This document shows positions 14,351 to 22,592 of a stretch of DNA of 64,000 bases, in pieces. The stretch lies in the IMG/VR virus record IMGVR_UViG_3300014502_000004, positions 1-64,000 of that record; one strand, given 5' to 3'. Made by a program: the position numbers and the translations under genes. Under the pieces are notes generated by a model. That model had not been told where the DNA came from. It was given only the letters and a program-made list of their open reading frames with translations, and did no database searches. This DNA comes from a virus. Each line of letters begins with the position of its first letter. Positions within the stretch are counted from its first letter, which is position 1.

Positions 14351-16411
14351 ATGCAAAGACCATCAATGTGGCCAGCTCCACTGAAAGCAAGAGTCTGGGA
14401 TGGAGTAGCTGGGGGAAAGTATCGACTGATAAATACTCTGCCGCTCTGGCAAGAGTTCTTCCCGAGACTGAATGAAAAGATGCTGGTAGGTTGTGATACT
14501 GAATCTACCAGTCTGTCCTATCTTGAGGGTCACATCATTGGGTTGAGTTTTAGCTGGGGAGCAGCCGACTCTTACTACATACCTATTCGGCATGAGACCA
14601 CTGAGAAGCAGATTGACATAGAGAAGATCAGACCAGACCTGCAAGAGTTCTACTATCATCCCAAACGAGTGACCACCTGGCATAACTACAAGCATGATGG
14701 TCACTTTCTCAGAGAAGAGAAACTAGAGCCACGAGGGATCAAGCACGACACCCGCCTGATGCAATCCCTCATTGATGAAACCAGTCTCACAGCTCTCAAG
14801 AAGCTCGCCTGCAAAGAAATCCATCCTGATGCTGCCAAGTGGGAGAAAGCTGTTGACGAGTGGAGGACTCTTTACGCTCGCAAGAACAAGATGCACAAGA
14901 ACGATGTGCATTACGGTTTGATCCCGCTCGATATCATGACCCCATACGCCAGCAGCGATGCTCACTACGAGTGGACACTCTATAAGAAGAAGCTTCCTCT
15001 CATCGTTAATGATCCTTATCTATTGGAACTGTACCTTGTCGAGATCAGACTCATGGAAGTGCTTCTCGACATCGAGCATCGTGGGGTGTTCATCAACAAG
15101 AAGTATCTAGAATCTGCTGGCCCAGAGCTGGAGGCAGAAGCCAACAAGTTGAAGCAACAGATCATCAAGCAGCTGGGGAAGGTGAACGTGGGCAGCAATG
15201 CTCAGGTCATCCCAGCTATGGAGAGGATTGGAGTCGAGTTCAAGAAGAAGACCAAGAGCGGTGAGAAGTTCTCCCTGGACCACGAGGTGCTGGAAGCCCT
15301 TGCATCACGGTACCAGGTCTGTGAGGATTTGCTGGAGTATCGTAGTGCCACTAAGATCAAGACCACCTATGTTGATTCAATACTTGAGAAGCTGATACAA
15401 GACCAAGAGCTTCACTGTACTTACAACCAGAATGTCTCTACTGGTAGAATGAGTAGCAAGAAGCCCAACCTTACCAATATACCTGCTAAAGATAAAACCA
15501 TCCGTAGATCATTTGTTCCTCCAAAAGAAGTGGCTTGTACTTCATGTGGATATTTAGGTAAACTGTACATTGTCCCTTCTGTGTGTCCAAAGTGTGGTGG
15601 TCAGGTTGTCTCTAGTGATTCATACGTTATGACTTTCTTTGATTATTCTCAAATGGAGGTGAGGTGTACTGCACATTATTCAGAAGACCCTGTTCTCCTG
15701 GATGTGTACAATGTCACTGGTGAGGATGTTCACCTCAGAACAATGTGTGAGGTGTTTGGCTACGACTACAATGAGTCACTAAAGATACTGGCTGATGAGA
15801 AGCATCCTGAGTACGCTGAGCTTTCGTTTATGCGGAAGGTCGCCAAGATGACCAACTTCTTGATCATCTATGGTGGCTCAGGCAAAACTCTTGCTGTCAG
15901 AATCAGCACCCCTAAGAAGCAATATACAGAGAAGCAATGCAACAAGTTCATTGATCAATACTTCGCCAAACTGAAGGGTGTGAAGCGATGGATCAATGAA
16001 ACCAAGATGTCTTTGCGTCAGATGCATGAAGTGCAGAACTTCTTTGGTCGATACCGTAGGTTTCCTGAGCTGACACAGCTCATGAGAAGTATCACTAGTG
16101 GTTTTGGTGGAACCAAGTGGAAGATTGAGCGGTGCGAGCGGCAAGCGGTCAACTTTCTGATCCAAGGTACTTGTGCCGATCTGTTCAAAATCTCTATGGT
16201 TCGGGTTGGTGACATCATCGCAGGAAAGAGATCAGTCATGGTCATGCCCATCCATGATGAACTGATCTTCTACATACACAAAGATGAGTTTGATCTCTTG
16301 CCTACAATCAAGAGTGAGATGGAACGCTTCAACTTCAAGGTGCCAATGACGGTGGATATTTCTGTTAGTACCACCAATTGGGCAGATAAAAAGGCACTAC
16401 ACAACGTGTAA
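14351..16411 (+). CDS. polA: Family A DNA polymerase with 3'-5' exonuclease and inserted zinc ribbon
   Basis: 686 residues. The exonuclease domain has CDTEST (Exo I), HNYKHD (Exo II) and YASSDAHY (Exo III). The polymerase domain has FDYSQMEVR (motif A, about 433-441), KMTNFLIIYG (motif B) and MPIHDELIF (motif C). No 5'-3' exonuclease domain is present. Between RRSFVPP and motif A sits an unusual four-Cys module, C396-x2-C399 and C412-x2-C415, in A/T-richer DNA. AAGGA lies five bases before ATG 14351. It is the main replicative polymerase candidate. Confidence 0.93.
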   Translation: MQRPSMWPAPLKARVWDGVAGGKYRLINTLPLWQEFFPRLNEKMLVGCDTESTSLSYLEGHIIGLSFSWGAADSYYIPIRHETTEKQIDIEKIRPDLQEFYYHPKRVTTWHNYKHDGHFLREEKLEPRGIKHDTRLMQSLIDETSLTALKKLACKEIHPDAAKWEKAVDEWRTLYARKNKMHKNDVHYGLIPLDIMTPYASSDAHYEWTLYKKKLPLIVNDPYLLELYLVEIRLMEVLLDIEHRGVFINKKYLESAGPELEAEANKLKQQIIKQLGKVNVGSNAQVIPAMERIGVEFKKKTKSGEKFSLDHEVLEALASRYQVCEDLLEYRSATKIKTTYVDSILEKLIQDQELHCTYNQNVSTGRMSSKKPNLTNIPAKDKTIRRSFVPPKEVACTSCGYLGKLYIVPSVCPKCGGQVVSSDSYVMTFFDYSQMEVRCTAHYSEDPVLLDVYNVTGEDVHLRTMCEVFGYDYNESLKILADEKHPEYAELSFMRKVAKMTNFLIIYGGSGKTLAVRISTPKKQYTEKQCNKFIDQYFAKLKGVKRWINETKMSLRQMHEVQNFFGRYRRFPELTQLMRSITSGFGGTKWKIERCERQAVNFLIQGTCADLFKISMVRVGDIIAGKRSVMVMPIHDELIFYIHKDEFDLLPTIKSEMERFNFKVPMTVDISVSTTNWADKKALHNV

Positions 16412-16437
16412 AACCGATAGCTCACTTGTACTATAGG
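16407..16437 (+). promoter_or_regulatory. Phage-type bipartite promoter, copy 1
   Basis: TGTAAAA (16407-16413), 12 bases, then TTGTACTATAGG (16426-16437). Identical blocks and spacing occur at 37110 and 44897. The upstream block overlaps the polymerase stop codon. Transcription would start near the GG, leaving a 5' leader of about 35 bases before the next gene. Confidence 0.8.
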
Positions 16438-16471
16438 GGCAACGGGTTAGAGCATACAGACGGGGAAACAT

Positions 16472-17119
16472 ATGACTCGAAATTTCAAGGGCTTAGACGT
16501 TTCAGTGACTTTCAACGGGATCACTTATCAGTCAAGCCTTGAAGAAGACATCACAATTAACCCAGTTGATCTTGATGTTGAATTTGTTGAACAATCTCGG
16601 AAGTATGCGTGGTGGGCCATTCTAACTGAGGTGGCCAAAGACCTGGTGGGTCAGAAGAAGTACCAGGTGGAGTTGCTCTATGCCAAGCTGGACCATGAGA
16701 AGCGCACAGCAGCTCTGGTCAACAAGGTCAAACTCACTGAAAAGATGGTGGAAAACGAGGTCATCACTGATCCTCGATATCAGAAAACCATGACAGAATA
16801 CCTCTCAATTAAGAAGGATCACGGTATGCTGCAGGCTGGAAGAGAGGCATTCACACAGCGAAAGGAGATGTTGATCTCATTGGGGGCTAACTACAGGGCC
16901 GAAGGAAATGCAGATCCTGTCATCCTCCAGGAGGTCGCCAAGCAGAAAGCCGTGGCCATGGCGCGAGCCAGAGCCCAACAGAAGGTTACAAGCTTCGTCA
17001 AAGAGGAAGATGACGTTAGAGCCCAGCAGAAGACTCTAGAACCAGTTCGGAGTTCGGCAGCACGGACTCCGGCAAAGACAGGCAAGCAGCCGGTCAAGGC
17101 TGCCCCCAAGGAGGCTTGA
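16472..17119 (+). CDS. Hypothetical protein upstream of SSB
   Basis: 215 residues. It is a mostly helical, charged protein (WWAILTEVAKDLVGQKKYQVELLYAKLDHEKR) with a basic Ala/Gln/Pro tail. Not recognised. Genes in this position in other phages often accompany the SSB, so a role in replication or recombination is possible by context only. It follows phage promoter copy 1. Confidence 0.65.
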   Translation: MTRNFKGLDVSVTFNGITYQSSLEEDITINPVDLDVEFVEQSRKYAWWAILTEVAKDLVGQKKYQVELLYAKLDHEKRTAALVNKVKLTEKMVENEVITDPRYQKTMTEYLSIKKDHGMLQAGREAFTQRKEMLISLGANYRAEGNADPVILQEVAKQKAVAMARARAQQKVTSFVKEEDDVRAQQKTLEPVRSSAARTPAKTGKQPVKAAPKEA

Positions 17120-17121
17120 AG

Positions 17122-18264
17122 ATGGCTTTGAAGGTTGACATGAAGAAGGCGAAGAAGAAGGCTGCTGAGGAGGCAACCAAGGCCGCCTCGCGTGGCAGCG
17201 GTCGGTTCAGCTACTGGAAGCCAGCACAGGGGAAGAGTCGCATCAGGATTCTGCCGCCATGGTCTGAGAAGGGACCCAACGCGCTCCAGTTCTGGCGCGA
17301 GGTGTTCGTTCACTGGGGTGTGGGACCGGATGAGGAAAACCAGGTTCACCTCCCTTGCCCTAGACTCTCACAGGATGGTCCCAAGGGGAAGTGTCCAGTC
17401 TGTGAGGAGGTCGAGCGGCTCAAGGCAACCAAGGACCCCTCCAATCTGGAGTTGTCCAAGAGCATCAGGGCGAAGCAGCGGGCCTACTCCAACATCATCG
17501 ATCTGGAAGACCCGATCTGGAAGCAGGAAGACATCGATGAGCAGGTTGCTGCTGGTGCTGATGCAACCACGCTTCCCAAGGTTGGGACCCCCAAGATTCA
17601 GGTCTTCTCCTACGGTCCCAAGATCATGAAGCAGCTCCTCGACTTCTACACAGAGGAGATCGATTTCACTGATCTAGAAGCTGGTCACGATGTGGTCATC
17701 ACTCGTGAGGGTCAGGGGCTTCAGACCGACTATCGAGTGATCCTCAACACCAAGCAGACCAAGGCTCCCATCAAGGGTGAGCCAACACTGCATGACCTGG
17801 ACAAGATTCTCCCCTTCCGCGAGCCCTACGAGATGAAGGCTCTCCTGGAAGGTCTGGACCCGAGTGAGGTCAAGGCTCTGGAGGAGGGCACCGAGGCAAG
17901 CACGGAAGAGCCCGCCGAAGAGGAGACTGCTGCTGAGGAGGAGGCTGAGGAGAGCGGTGGGAACGGGGAGAGCGAGGTTCCCGAGGAGGAGATCGAGGCA
18001 GCGGCTGAGGTTCAGTACCCACCGTGCTTTGGCACCGAGTGTGACCCCAAGGATTCGGTGTGCAACACGGACTGTCAGCTGTTCCCTGAGTGCAAGACCA
18101 AGTGTGGCATCGTGGATGAGCCGCCCAAGCCCAAGAGGCAAGCGGCAAAGTCTGCAGCTCCAGCTGGGAAGCCTGCGGCAAAGGCATCTCCCGCAGCAGG
18201 AAAGGCTGTTGCTGGAGCTGATGATCTGATCGCTCAAATGAAGGCAGCGGTCGAAGGAAAGTAG
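17122..18264 (+). CDS. gp32-like single-stranded DNA-binding protein
   Basis: 380 residues. An N-terminal basic segment is followed by RFSYWKPAQGKSRIRILPPW and a zinc-binding LPCP...CPVCEEVERL, as in T4 gp32-type SSBs. The core includes PKIQVFSYGPKIMKQLL. An acidic Glu/Ala linker (about 250-290) is followed by a second Cys cluster (YPPCFGTECDPKDSVCNTDC) and a Lys/Ala tail. ATG 17122 is chosen because GGAGG is at 17110-17114. Acidic tails in SSBs recruit partner enzymes. Confidence 0.8.
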   Translation: MALKVDMKKAKKKAAEEATKAASRGSGRFSYWKPAQGKSRIRILPPWSEKGPNALQFWREVFVHWGVGPDEENQVHLPCPRLSQDGPKGKCPVCEEVERLKATKDPSNLELSKSIRAKQRAYSNIIDLEDPIWKQEDIDEQVAAGADATTLPKVGTPKIQVFSYGPKIMKQLLDFYTEEIDFTDLEAGHDVVITREGQGLQTDYRVILNTKQTKAPIKGEPTLHDLDKILPFREPYEMKALLEGLDPSEVKALEEGTEASTEEPAEEETAAEEEAEESGGNGESEVPEEEIEAAAEVQYPPCFGTECDPKDSVCNTDCQLFPECKTKCGIVDEPPKPKRQAAKSAAPAGKPAAKASPAAGKAVAGADDLIAQMKAAVEGK

Positions 18265-18278
18265 AGAGGAGAACGGAA

Positions 18279-18584
18279 ATGGGAGCAAAGGAAGAGAAAG
18301 AGAAGCAGGAGAAGGTCAACGCGCTCGTGGCTCGTTACCAGGAGAGGCTGGAGAAGCGAGTGGCTTCGGGCAAGGATCTGCCTGAGCCCGGCAATCGCCG
18401 TGGTCGACTTCCCACGGGTGTGGCAGAGAAGGACATGGAGCGGTACGTCGCTCTGCGTGAGCAGCTGGGGCAGCTGAAGGATCTGCGCCGGAATTCGGTC
18501 GACAAGCTTCGTGAGATCAAGAAGCAGATGGATGATCTTCGCGGTGGGTCCAAGCCCACCAAGAAGAAGGCAGCGAAGAAGTAA
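18279..18584 (+). CDS. Small coiled-coil protein with basic tail
   Basis: 101 residues with heptad-like charged helices and a KPTKKKAAKK end. GAGGAG precedes ATG 18279. It follows the SSB and could be a small DNA-associated factor; the function is not known. Confidence 0.6.
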   Translation: MGAKEEKEKQEKVNALVARYQERLEKRVASGKDLPEPGNRRGRLPTGVAEKDMERYVALREQLGQLKDLRRNSVDKLREIKKQMDDLRGGSKPTKKKAAKK

Positions 18585-18600
18585 GATCAACGAAATCCGG

Positions 18601-18718
18601 TGGAACGCCGCTTCGGTTGGACAGTCGGAGGATTGTCCAAAAGGGTAACTCAGCTCAACTAGGCGTGACAGCTCGGAGAGACGGCATTAACCAACGCCCG
18701 TGCGGGGGAATGTCGGGC
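18601..18718 (+). ncRNA. Candidate structured leader RNA
   Basis: The 147-base gap holds a perfect 8-bp hairpin, GGACAGTC 18619-18626 with GATTGTCC 18631-18638 around GGAG. ACGCC 18605-18609 pairs with GGCGT 18662-18666, and GCCCG 18696-18700 with CGGGC 18714-18718. A ribosome site AAAGGAG follows at once for the next gene. Some alternative pairings compete (GTTGG 18616-18620 with CCAAC 18691-18695). Confidence 0.4.
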
Positions 18719-18731
18719 AAAGGAGATGAGG

Positions 18732-18923
18732 ATGAGTTCTACTCAGGAGAAGATGAACACTCTGGCCTGCTACGCAGAGATGCTTCGGCGAAATATCGAA
18801 ATCGCCAGGCATATCAACAACCACCCGGAAAAGTCTGCGCCGTTAGTAATCGACAGCGCCGAGAAGTTGGTGGAGGCCAACTCGCTAGGCAAAAAGATCA
18901 TCATCGCTGAGTTTAACGTCTGA
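18732..18923 (+). CDS. Small helical protein
   Basis: 63 residues from ATG 18732, chosen for its spacing from AAAGGAG; ATG 18726 is too close. MSSTQEKMNTLACYAEMLRRN suggests a helical bundle. Function unknown. Confidence 0.55.
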   Translation: MSSTQEKMNTLACYAEMLRRNIEIARHINNHPEKSAPLVIDSAEKLVEANSLGKKIIIAEFNV

Positions 18924-18981
18924 GTTAAGCATTTGACTCATTGTTTGCAAAGCAGAGTAGTCGCCACGCCGGTCAATGGCA

Positions 18982-18996
18982 CCTGGAGTCTCCAGG
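18982..18996. promoter_or_regulatory. Palindrome upstream of HNH gene
   Basis: CCTGGAGTCTCCAGG is a perfect inverted repeat with a single central base. It lies in the 124-base gap before the HNH gene and could be an operator or a short hairpin. Confidence 0.35.
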
Positions 18997-19031
18997 GGAG
19001 CAAGTGAGCAAAAGAGTTGTAAGTAGAATTC

Positions 19032-19102
19032 TGCATGGGGATACTTGATGATCGAAAGATTATGCCAGAAGTGTGGTAGATCATTTAAAGTATCCCCATG
19101 CA
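19032..19102 (+). promoter_or_regulatory. 15-bp hairpin masking the HNH ribosome site
   Basis: TGCATGGGGATACTT (19032-19046) is the exact reverse complement of 19088-19102. The GGGG (19037-19040) that would serve as ribosome site for ATG 19048 is inside the stem, and the start codon is at the edge of the 41-base loop. Hairpins of this kind silence homing endonuclease genes in T4 until a later transcript starts inside the stem. Confidence 0.65.
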
Positions 19103-19602
19103 TAATTCGTTCTGGCCATGGCATTTTTTGTAGTAAAAGTTGTTCTGCAAAGTCAAGAAAGAATCCTGCTGGACCACAGAATGGTCCTAACAATCATAAC
19201 TGGAAGGGAGGAGTGATTCTTTCTACCAAGGGATACTGGTATGTCTGGAGACCCGATCATGTTAGGGCAGATAAGAAAGGTTATGTAAAACGAGCTGATT
19301 TGATTATGGAAGAAGTGTTAGGTAGATCGCTAGAGAGTGATGAGGTTGTACATCACGGTCCTGGTGGTAAGGAAGATGATTCTCCAGGTAATTTAAGTGT
19401 AATGATCTCTAAGGACCATTCTAGTTATCATTGTAAGAATAATCAAAGATTGAAAAGATATAAATGGCCCTCTGATGAGCAATTGTTAGAATTCAGAAAG
19501 AAATTGTCATTTCGAGAATTGGCTAAAATTGTTGGCTGTAGTGACAGTACAGTACGCCAACATATTAAGCGAATTCTTGAATCTCGGAGGATCAATGGCT
19601 AG
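19048..19602 (+). CDS. HNH homing endonuclease with C-terminal helix-turn-helix
   Basis: 184 residues. An N-terminal zinc finger (CQKCGRSF...FCSKSC) is followed by the HNH core (VVHHGPGGKEDDSPGNLSVM, near residues 106-125) and a C-terminal HTH (FRELAKIVGCSDSTVRQHIKRI) that would select the target. The A/T-rich codon use differs from the flanks. It overlaps the recA start by eight bases, the usual placement of free-standing phage homing endonucleases beside conserved genes. Confidence 0.85.
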   Translation: MIERLCQKCGRSFKVSPCIIRSGHGIFCSKSCSAKSRKNPAGPQNGPNNHNWKGGVILSTKGYWYVWRPDHVRADKKGYVKRADLIMEEVLGRSLESDEVVHHGPGGKEDDSPGNLSVMISKDHSSYHCKNNQRLKRYKWPSDEQLLEFRKKLSFRELAKIVGCSDSTVRQHIKRILESRRING

Positions 19603-20806
19603 GCAAGCAGTCTCGAAGAAACCAGATAACTCCTCTCTCAGAGAGCTAGAAGCAGAACTGAAAGCGATGGGTGTGGTGGGTGAGGAAGCTGAAGCTCTCC
19701 TCAATCAAGCTCAGGGTGGGAAGATTCCAACTTCTCTGAAACCACGACCATCAGATCCTGCACGGGAGAAGGATGCTGCATTCATTACTAGCGTGGTCAA
19801 AAGGATGGAGAAACAGTTCGGCGAGGGAGCAGCTCTTACTCCAACGTCTGAGACTGTACTTTGTAAAGTAGAACACTGGGTCTCCACACGCAACTTCCTG
19901 ATTGACTCAGCGATTGCTGGTGGCCTGCCAATGCCTCGTCCATTGGTCCCGTTTGGTCGCATGACGGAGATCTCTGGATTGAACACCACAGGCAAGACAA
20001 CGTTGATGGGCATGATCATCGCTGAGACTCAGGCGACAGGTGGCATTGCTGCTGTTTCTGATACAGAGGAAGCTCTTGATCTAGCCTACTGGGAGCAGAT
20101 TGGTGTGGACCTGTCTCGCCTCATCATCATACCTGCGCTCACGATTGAAGAGGTGTTCACCAAGGTCGAGTCCATGGTGGATGTCATTCGAGAGATGGGT
20201 GACGAACGCCTCATCTGCATTGGATGGGATTCTCTTGGTGGTACTCCAACCAAAGAACAAGAAGCTGCAGCAGCTGATGATAAGTTCTACGCTTCAGCTG
20301 CAAAGGTGGTTGGACAGAACCTTCAACGCATCATTGGCAAGATCAGCAAGAAGCGCATTGCCTTGGTGATCAACAATCACCTCTACCGCAAGATGGATGT
20401 GAAGTACGGTGACCCTTGGGAGACCTATGGTGGCGAGAAGATGAAGTTCTTCGCTACACTTCGCATTCGTTTGCAACAGATTGGCCAGATCAATGAAGGT
20501 TCTGATGAAGAGAAGCAGACCATTGGTCATTTGGTCAAGGTCAAGATCATCAAGAACAAGATGGCTCCAATCCTTCGCTCTGTTGAAGTGCCCTGCATTG
20601 GTGGCTATGGTTTCAGCCTTGACTACTCCGTGTACGAGCACGCGCAGAAGCAAGGTCTCATCACAGGGAAGCAATGGAAAGAGTGGAATGGGACCAAGTT
20701 CCAGGGATGGCGTGGATTCCGAGATAAGATCATGACGCTTAGTGACTACCCAGAGTTGGTTCAGAAAGTGATCAACAACTACCACACCAAGATGACTGTA
20801 AAATAG
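19595..20806 (+). CDS. recA: RecA/UvsX-like recombinase
   Basis: 403 residues. Walker A GLNTTGKT is at 128-135, followed by AVSDTEEALD and the Walker B region CIGWDSLGG. A later IALVINNHLYRKMDVKYGDPWETYGG segment corresponds to the RecA L2 region. It polymerises on ssDNA, normally loaded by SSB, for strand exchange and recombination-dependent replication. ATG 19595 follows CGGAGG; longer in-frame starts overlap the HNH gene. It is followed by a 230-base structured RNA. Confidence 0.88.
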   Translation: MARQAVSKKPDNSSLRELEAELKAMGVVGEEAEALLNQAQGGKIPTSLKPRPSDPAREKDAAFITSVVKRMEKQFGEGAALTPTSETVLCKVEHWVSTRNFLIDSAIAGGLPMPRPLVPFGRMTEISGLNTTGKTTLMGMIIAETQATGGIAAVSDTEEALDLAYWEQIGVDLSRLIIIPALTIEEVFTKVESMVDVIREMGDERLICIGWDSLGGTPTKEQEAAAADDKFYASAAKVVGQNLQRIIGKISKKRIALVINNHLYRKMDVKYGDPWETYGGEKMKFFATLRIRLQQIGQINEGSDEEKQTIGHLVKVKIIKNKMAPILRSVEVPCIGGYGFSLDYSVYEHAQKQGLITGKQWKEWNGTKFQGWRGFRDKIMTLSDYPELVQKVINNYHTKMTVK

Positions 20807-20812
20807 AAGGGA

Positions 20813-21017
20813 TTTCCTACTGGCCAGGCAAGGGCCAGTGAAAGCGGGGATAACGACAGTTACCTGTGGTGTGATGCATAAGCACCTATCCATAGGGAAC
20901 CGCTGGCGAAGGCACCCGACGTAGGAAAAGACGATAACGAAACCGGGACCAGATCAAGAGCCATGGCAACTCTTGGGTCTGGTGGCTGTGGAGCGACAAG
21001 GCAGGGGCGACCACAGC
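20813..21017 (+). ncRNA. Candidate large structured RNA between recA and sbcD
   Basis: P1 pairs TTTCCTAC 20813-20820 with GTAGGAAA 20921-20928 and encloses hairpins at 20821-20837 (TGGCC/GGCCA), 20843-20904 (AGCGG/CCGCT), 20856-20867 (ACAG/CTGT) and 20868-20886 (GGTG/CACC). Downstream, 20948-20983 forms a 12-bp hairpin (ACCAGA/TCTGGT plus CAAGAG/CTCTTG), and GCTGTGG 20985-20991 pairs with CCACAGC 21011-21017. GATAACGA occurs twice (20849, 20933). It ends just before the sbcD ribosome site. Not a family I recognise. Confidence 0.6.
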
Positions 21018-21036
21018 ATTTCATGGAGTGGATGCC

Positions 21037-22146
21037 ATGCGAGTTCTTCTCTTCTCAGATCTACACGCACATCAATTCAAGCCATACTCCACAGTTCTGT
21101 CAAACGGGCTCAACTCTAGGTTCCAGGATGTCCTGAACATACTGGACCAGATTAGAGTCATTGCTGGGGCAGAGAAGGTTGGTCTGATTCTGTTCGGTGG
21201 TGACTTGTTCCATGTGCGTCGGGTCATCAATGTTCAGACCTTCAACTTCGTGTTTGAAGCCATCGCACGATTGAAACTGGCTCGCAAAGGCTCACCAGGT
21301 TGTCAATTGGGACTTCTGGTGGGTAACCACGATCAGACCGACAGGTCTGGTGGCATTCATAGCATCTACGCATTTGGTGCTATGGTTGAAGTCATGGATA
21401 GGATCAAATGGCATACCTTTGCCGTGGGTCAGGATCGGTTGAATGTGCTAGCTGTCCCTTACTTTGGGAACAAGCAGGAGGCATTGAAACAGATCAACGA
21501 AGCCGTACAATCCGCACAGCTCCAGGGTCCATCGATTCTCCTTGGCCATTTTGGTATCAGTGGGGCTTTGGCTGGATCAAACTTTGTGTTAGTGGACAAG
21601 GAACTCATGGAGCTTGAGGACATCAAACCAGATCAATTCGATCAGGTGTTCCTTGGCCACTACCATGAGTCACAGCAGCTGGCCCCCAACGTCCGCTACA
21701 TTGGGGCTCCCATGCATCACAACTGGGGAGACTTTGGCCAGGAGCGAGGCTGTTTGATCTGGGATACGGATTCCAACAGGGTCGACTTCATCCCGCTGCT
21801 ATACCCATCGTTTGTGAAGATGAGCCTGGATGAGCTGCAGCATCTCCCTAATGTAAAAGTACAAGGGGACTTCATTAGGGTGTTTTGCCTACACGGGGTA
21901 AGACCTCAAGGAGAAGAGAAGGTTAAGGACGATCTGGTAAATCAGCTGGGTGCAAGGTCAGTGGAATTCATCGATGAGGCTGTAGAAAACCAGAAACTTG
22001 CTGAGGCTGGTCCATACCAACCAGGCACAGACATTGAGACTATGATCCAGCACTTTGTTTCTAGCAACGACGGTGACCTGGACCCTGAGATGCTAATCGA
22101 AGCTGGACTGGACCTCTACCGTGCTGCTGTGTCAAAGGAGAAGTGA
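21037..22146 (+). CDS. sbcD: SbcD/gp47-like recombination exonuclease subunit
   Basis: 369 residues. Calcineurin-like metallophosphatase motifs appear in order: FSDLHAH, LFGGDLFH, LVGNHDQ, LLGHFG and LGHYHES. It pairs with the SbcC-like ATPase at 23160 to process DNA ends and hairpins, as T4 gp47 does with gp46. ATG 21037 follows GGAG at 21025-21028; GTG 21028 is an alternative. Confidence 0.88.
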   Translation: MRVLLFSDLHAHQFKPYSTVLSNGLNSRFQDVLNILDQIRVIAGAEKVGLILFGGDLFHVRRVINVQTFNFVFEAIARLKLARKGSPGCQLGLLVGNHDQTDRSGGIHSIYAFGAMVEVMDRIKWHTFAVGQDRLNVLAVPYFGNKQEALKQINEAVQSAQLQGPSILLGHFGISGALAGSNFVLVDKELMELEDIKPDQFDQVFLGHYHESQQLAPNVRYIGAPMHHNWGDFGQERGCLIWDTDSNRVDFIPLLYPSFVKMSLDELQHLPNVKVQGDFIRVFCLHGVRPQGEEKVKDDLVNQLGARSVEFIDEAVENQKLAEAGPYQPGTDIETMIQHFVSSNDGDLDPEMLIEAGLDLYRAAVSKEK

Positions 22147-22592
22147 TGAATTCGGTACTACAAGATTGGGTGATGGAGCTGCCACGTCGTGAGCAGGGTA
22201 CGCTGCTGACAGGGATTCGGGGCTGTGACCTTGCTCCGAAACGATCAGGAGAAGAGTCCTCTGAACGACGGCTAGTCGCCTTCCTTCGTTACTGTGTGAT
22301 GAACCCTGCAGATTCTAGGGAGGTGGATATTCCCCAGGCGTTCTTTCAGTCTACTCCACCCAGTAGCTGGAAGCCGTCTGAGTTTGGTCACTACCCTCAG
22401 CACTGGTACGCGCATCTGATGCATTGCTTCGAGGTTGTTGGTTATCGTCACCCATATCATCCGCTCGCGCATGCAGCTAATGAGATTTATTTGCGGCTCG
22501 TCAAGAATCTTCATCTCAATCCTGAAAGCAAAAAGGAGATGGTCGCTATGTTGTCGTTAGATCGAATCGCTAACGGAACAGTGGTGTCATGA
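22146..22592 (+). CDS. Conserved phage protein of unknown function
   Basis: 148 residues. The pattern 'ELPRREQGTLLTGIRGCD...LRYCVMNPAD' resembles a family common in phages, without known role (recalled, not searched). A C-terminal helical part follows 'HYPQHWYAHLMHCFEVVGYRHPYHP'. It is coupled to sbcD (TGATG) and to the kinase gene (ATGA). Confidence 0.65.
   Translation: MNSVLQDWVMELPRREQGTLLTGIRGCDLAPKRSGEESSERRLVAFLRYCVMNPADSREVDIPQAFFQSTPPSSWKPSEFGHYPQHWYAHLMHCFEVVGYRHPYHPLAHAANEIYLRLVKNLHLNPESKKEMVAMLSLDRIANGTVVS

Noticed and set aside
20797-20825. TGTAAAA followed by TCCTACTGG at the end of recA as a fourth phage promoter
   Set aside because: The first block matches, but the spacing is 11 and the second block differs from TTGTACTATAGG at several positions; it is explained by the recA stop region and the P1 stem of the RNA.
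20807-21036. Group I intron between recA and sbcD
   Set aside because: No interrupted gene and no recognisable P/Q/R/S core; recA ends with a normal stop before it.
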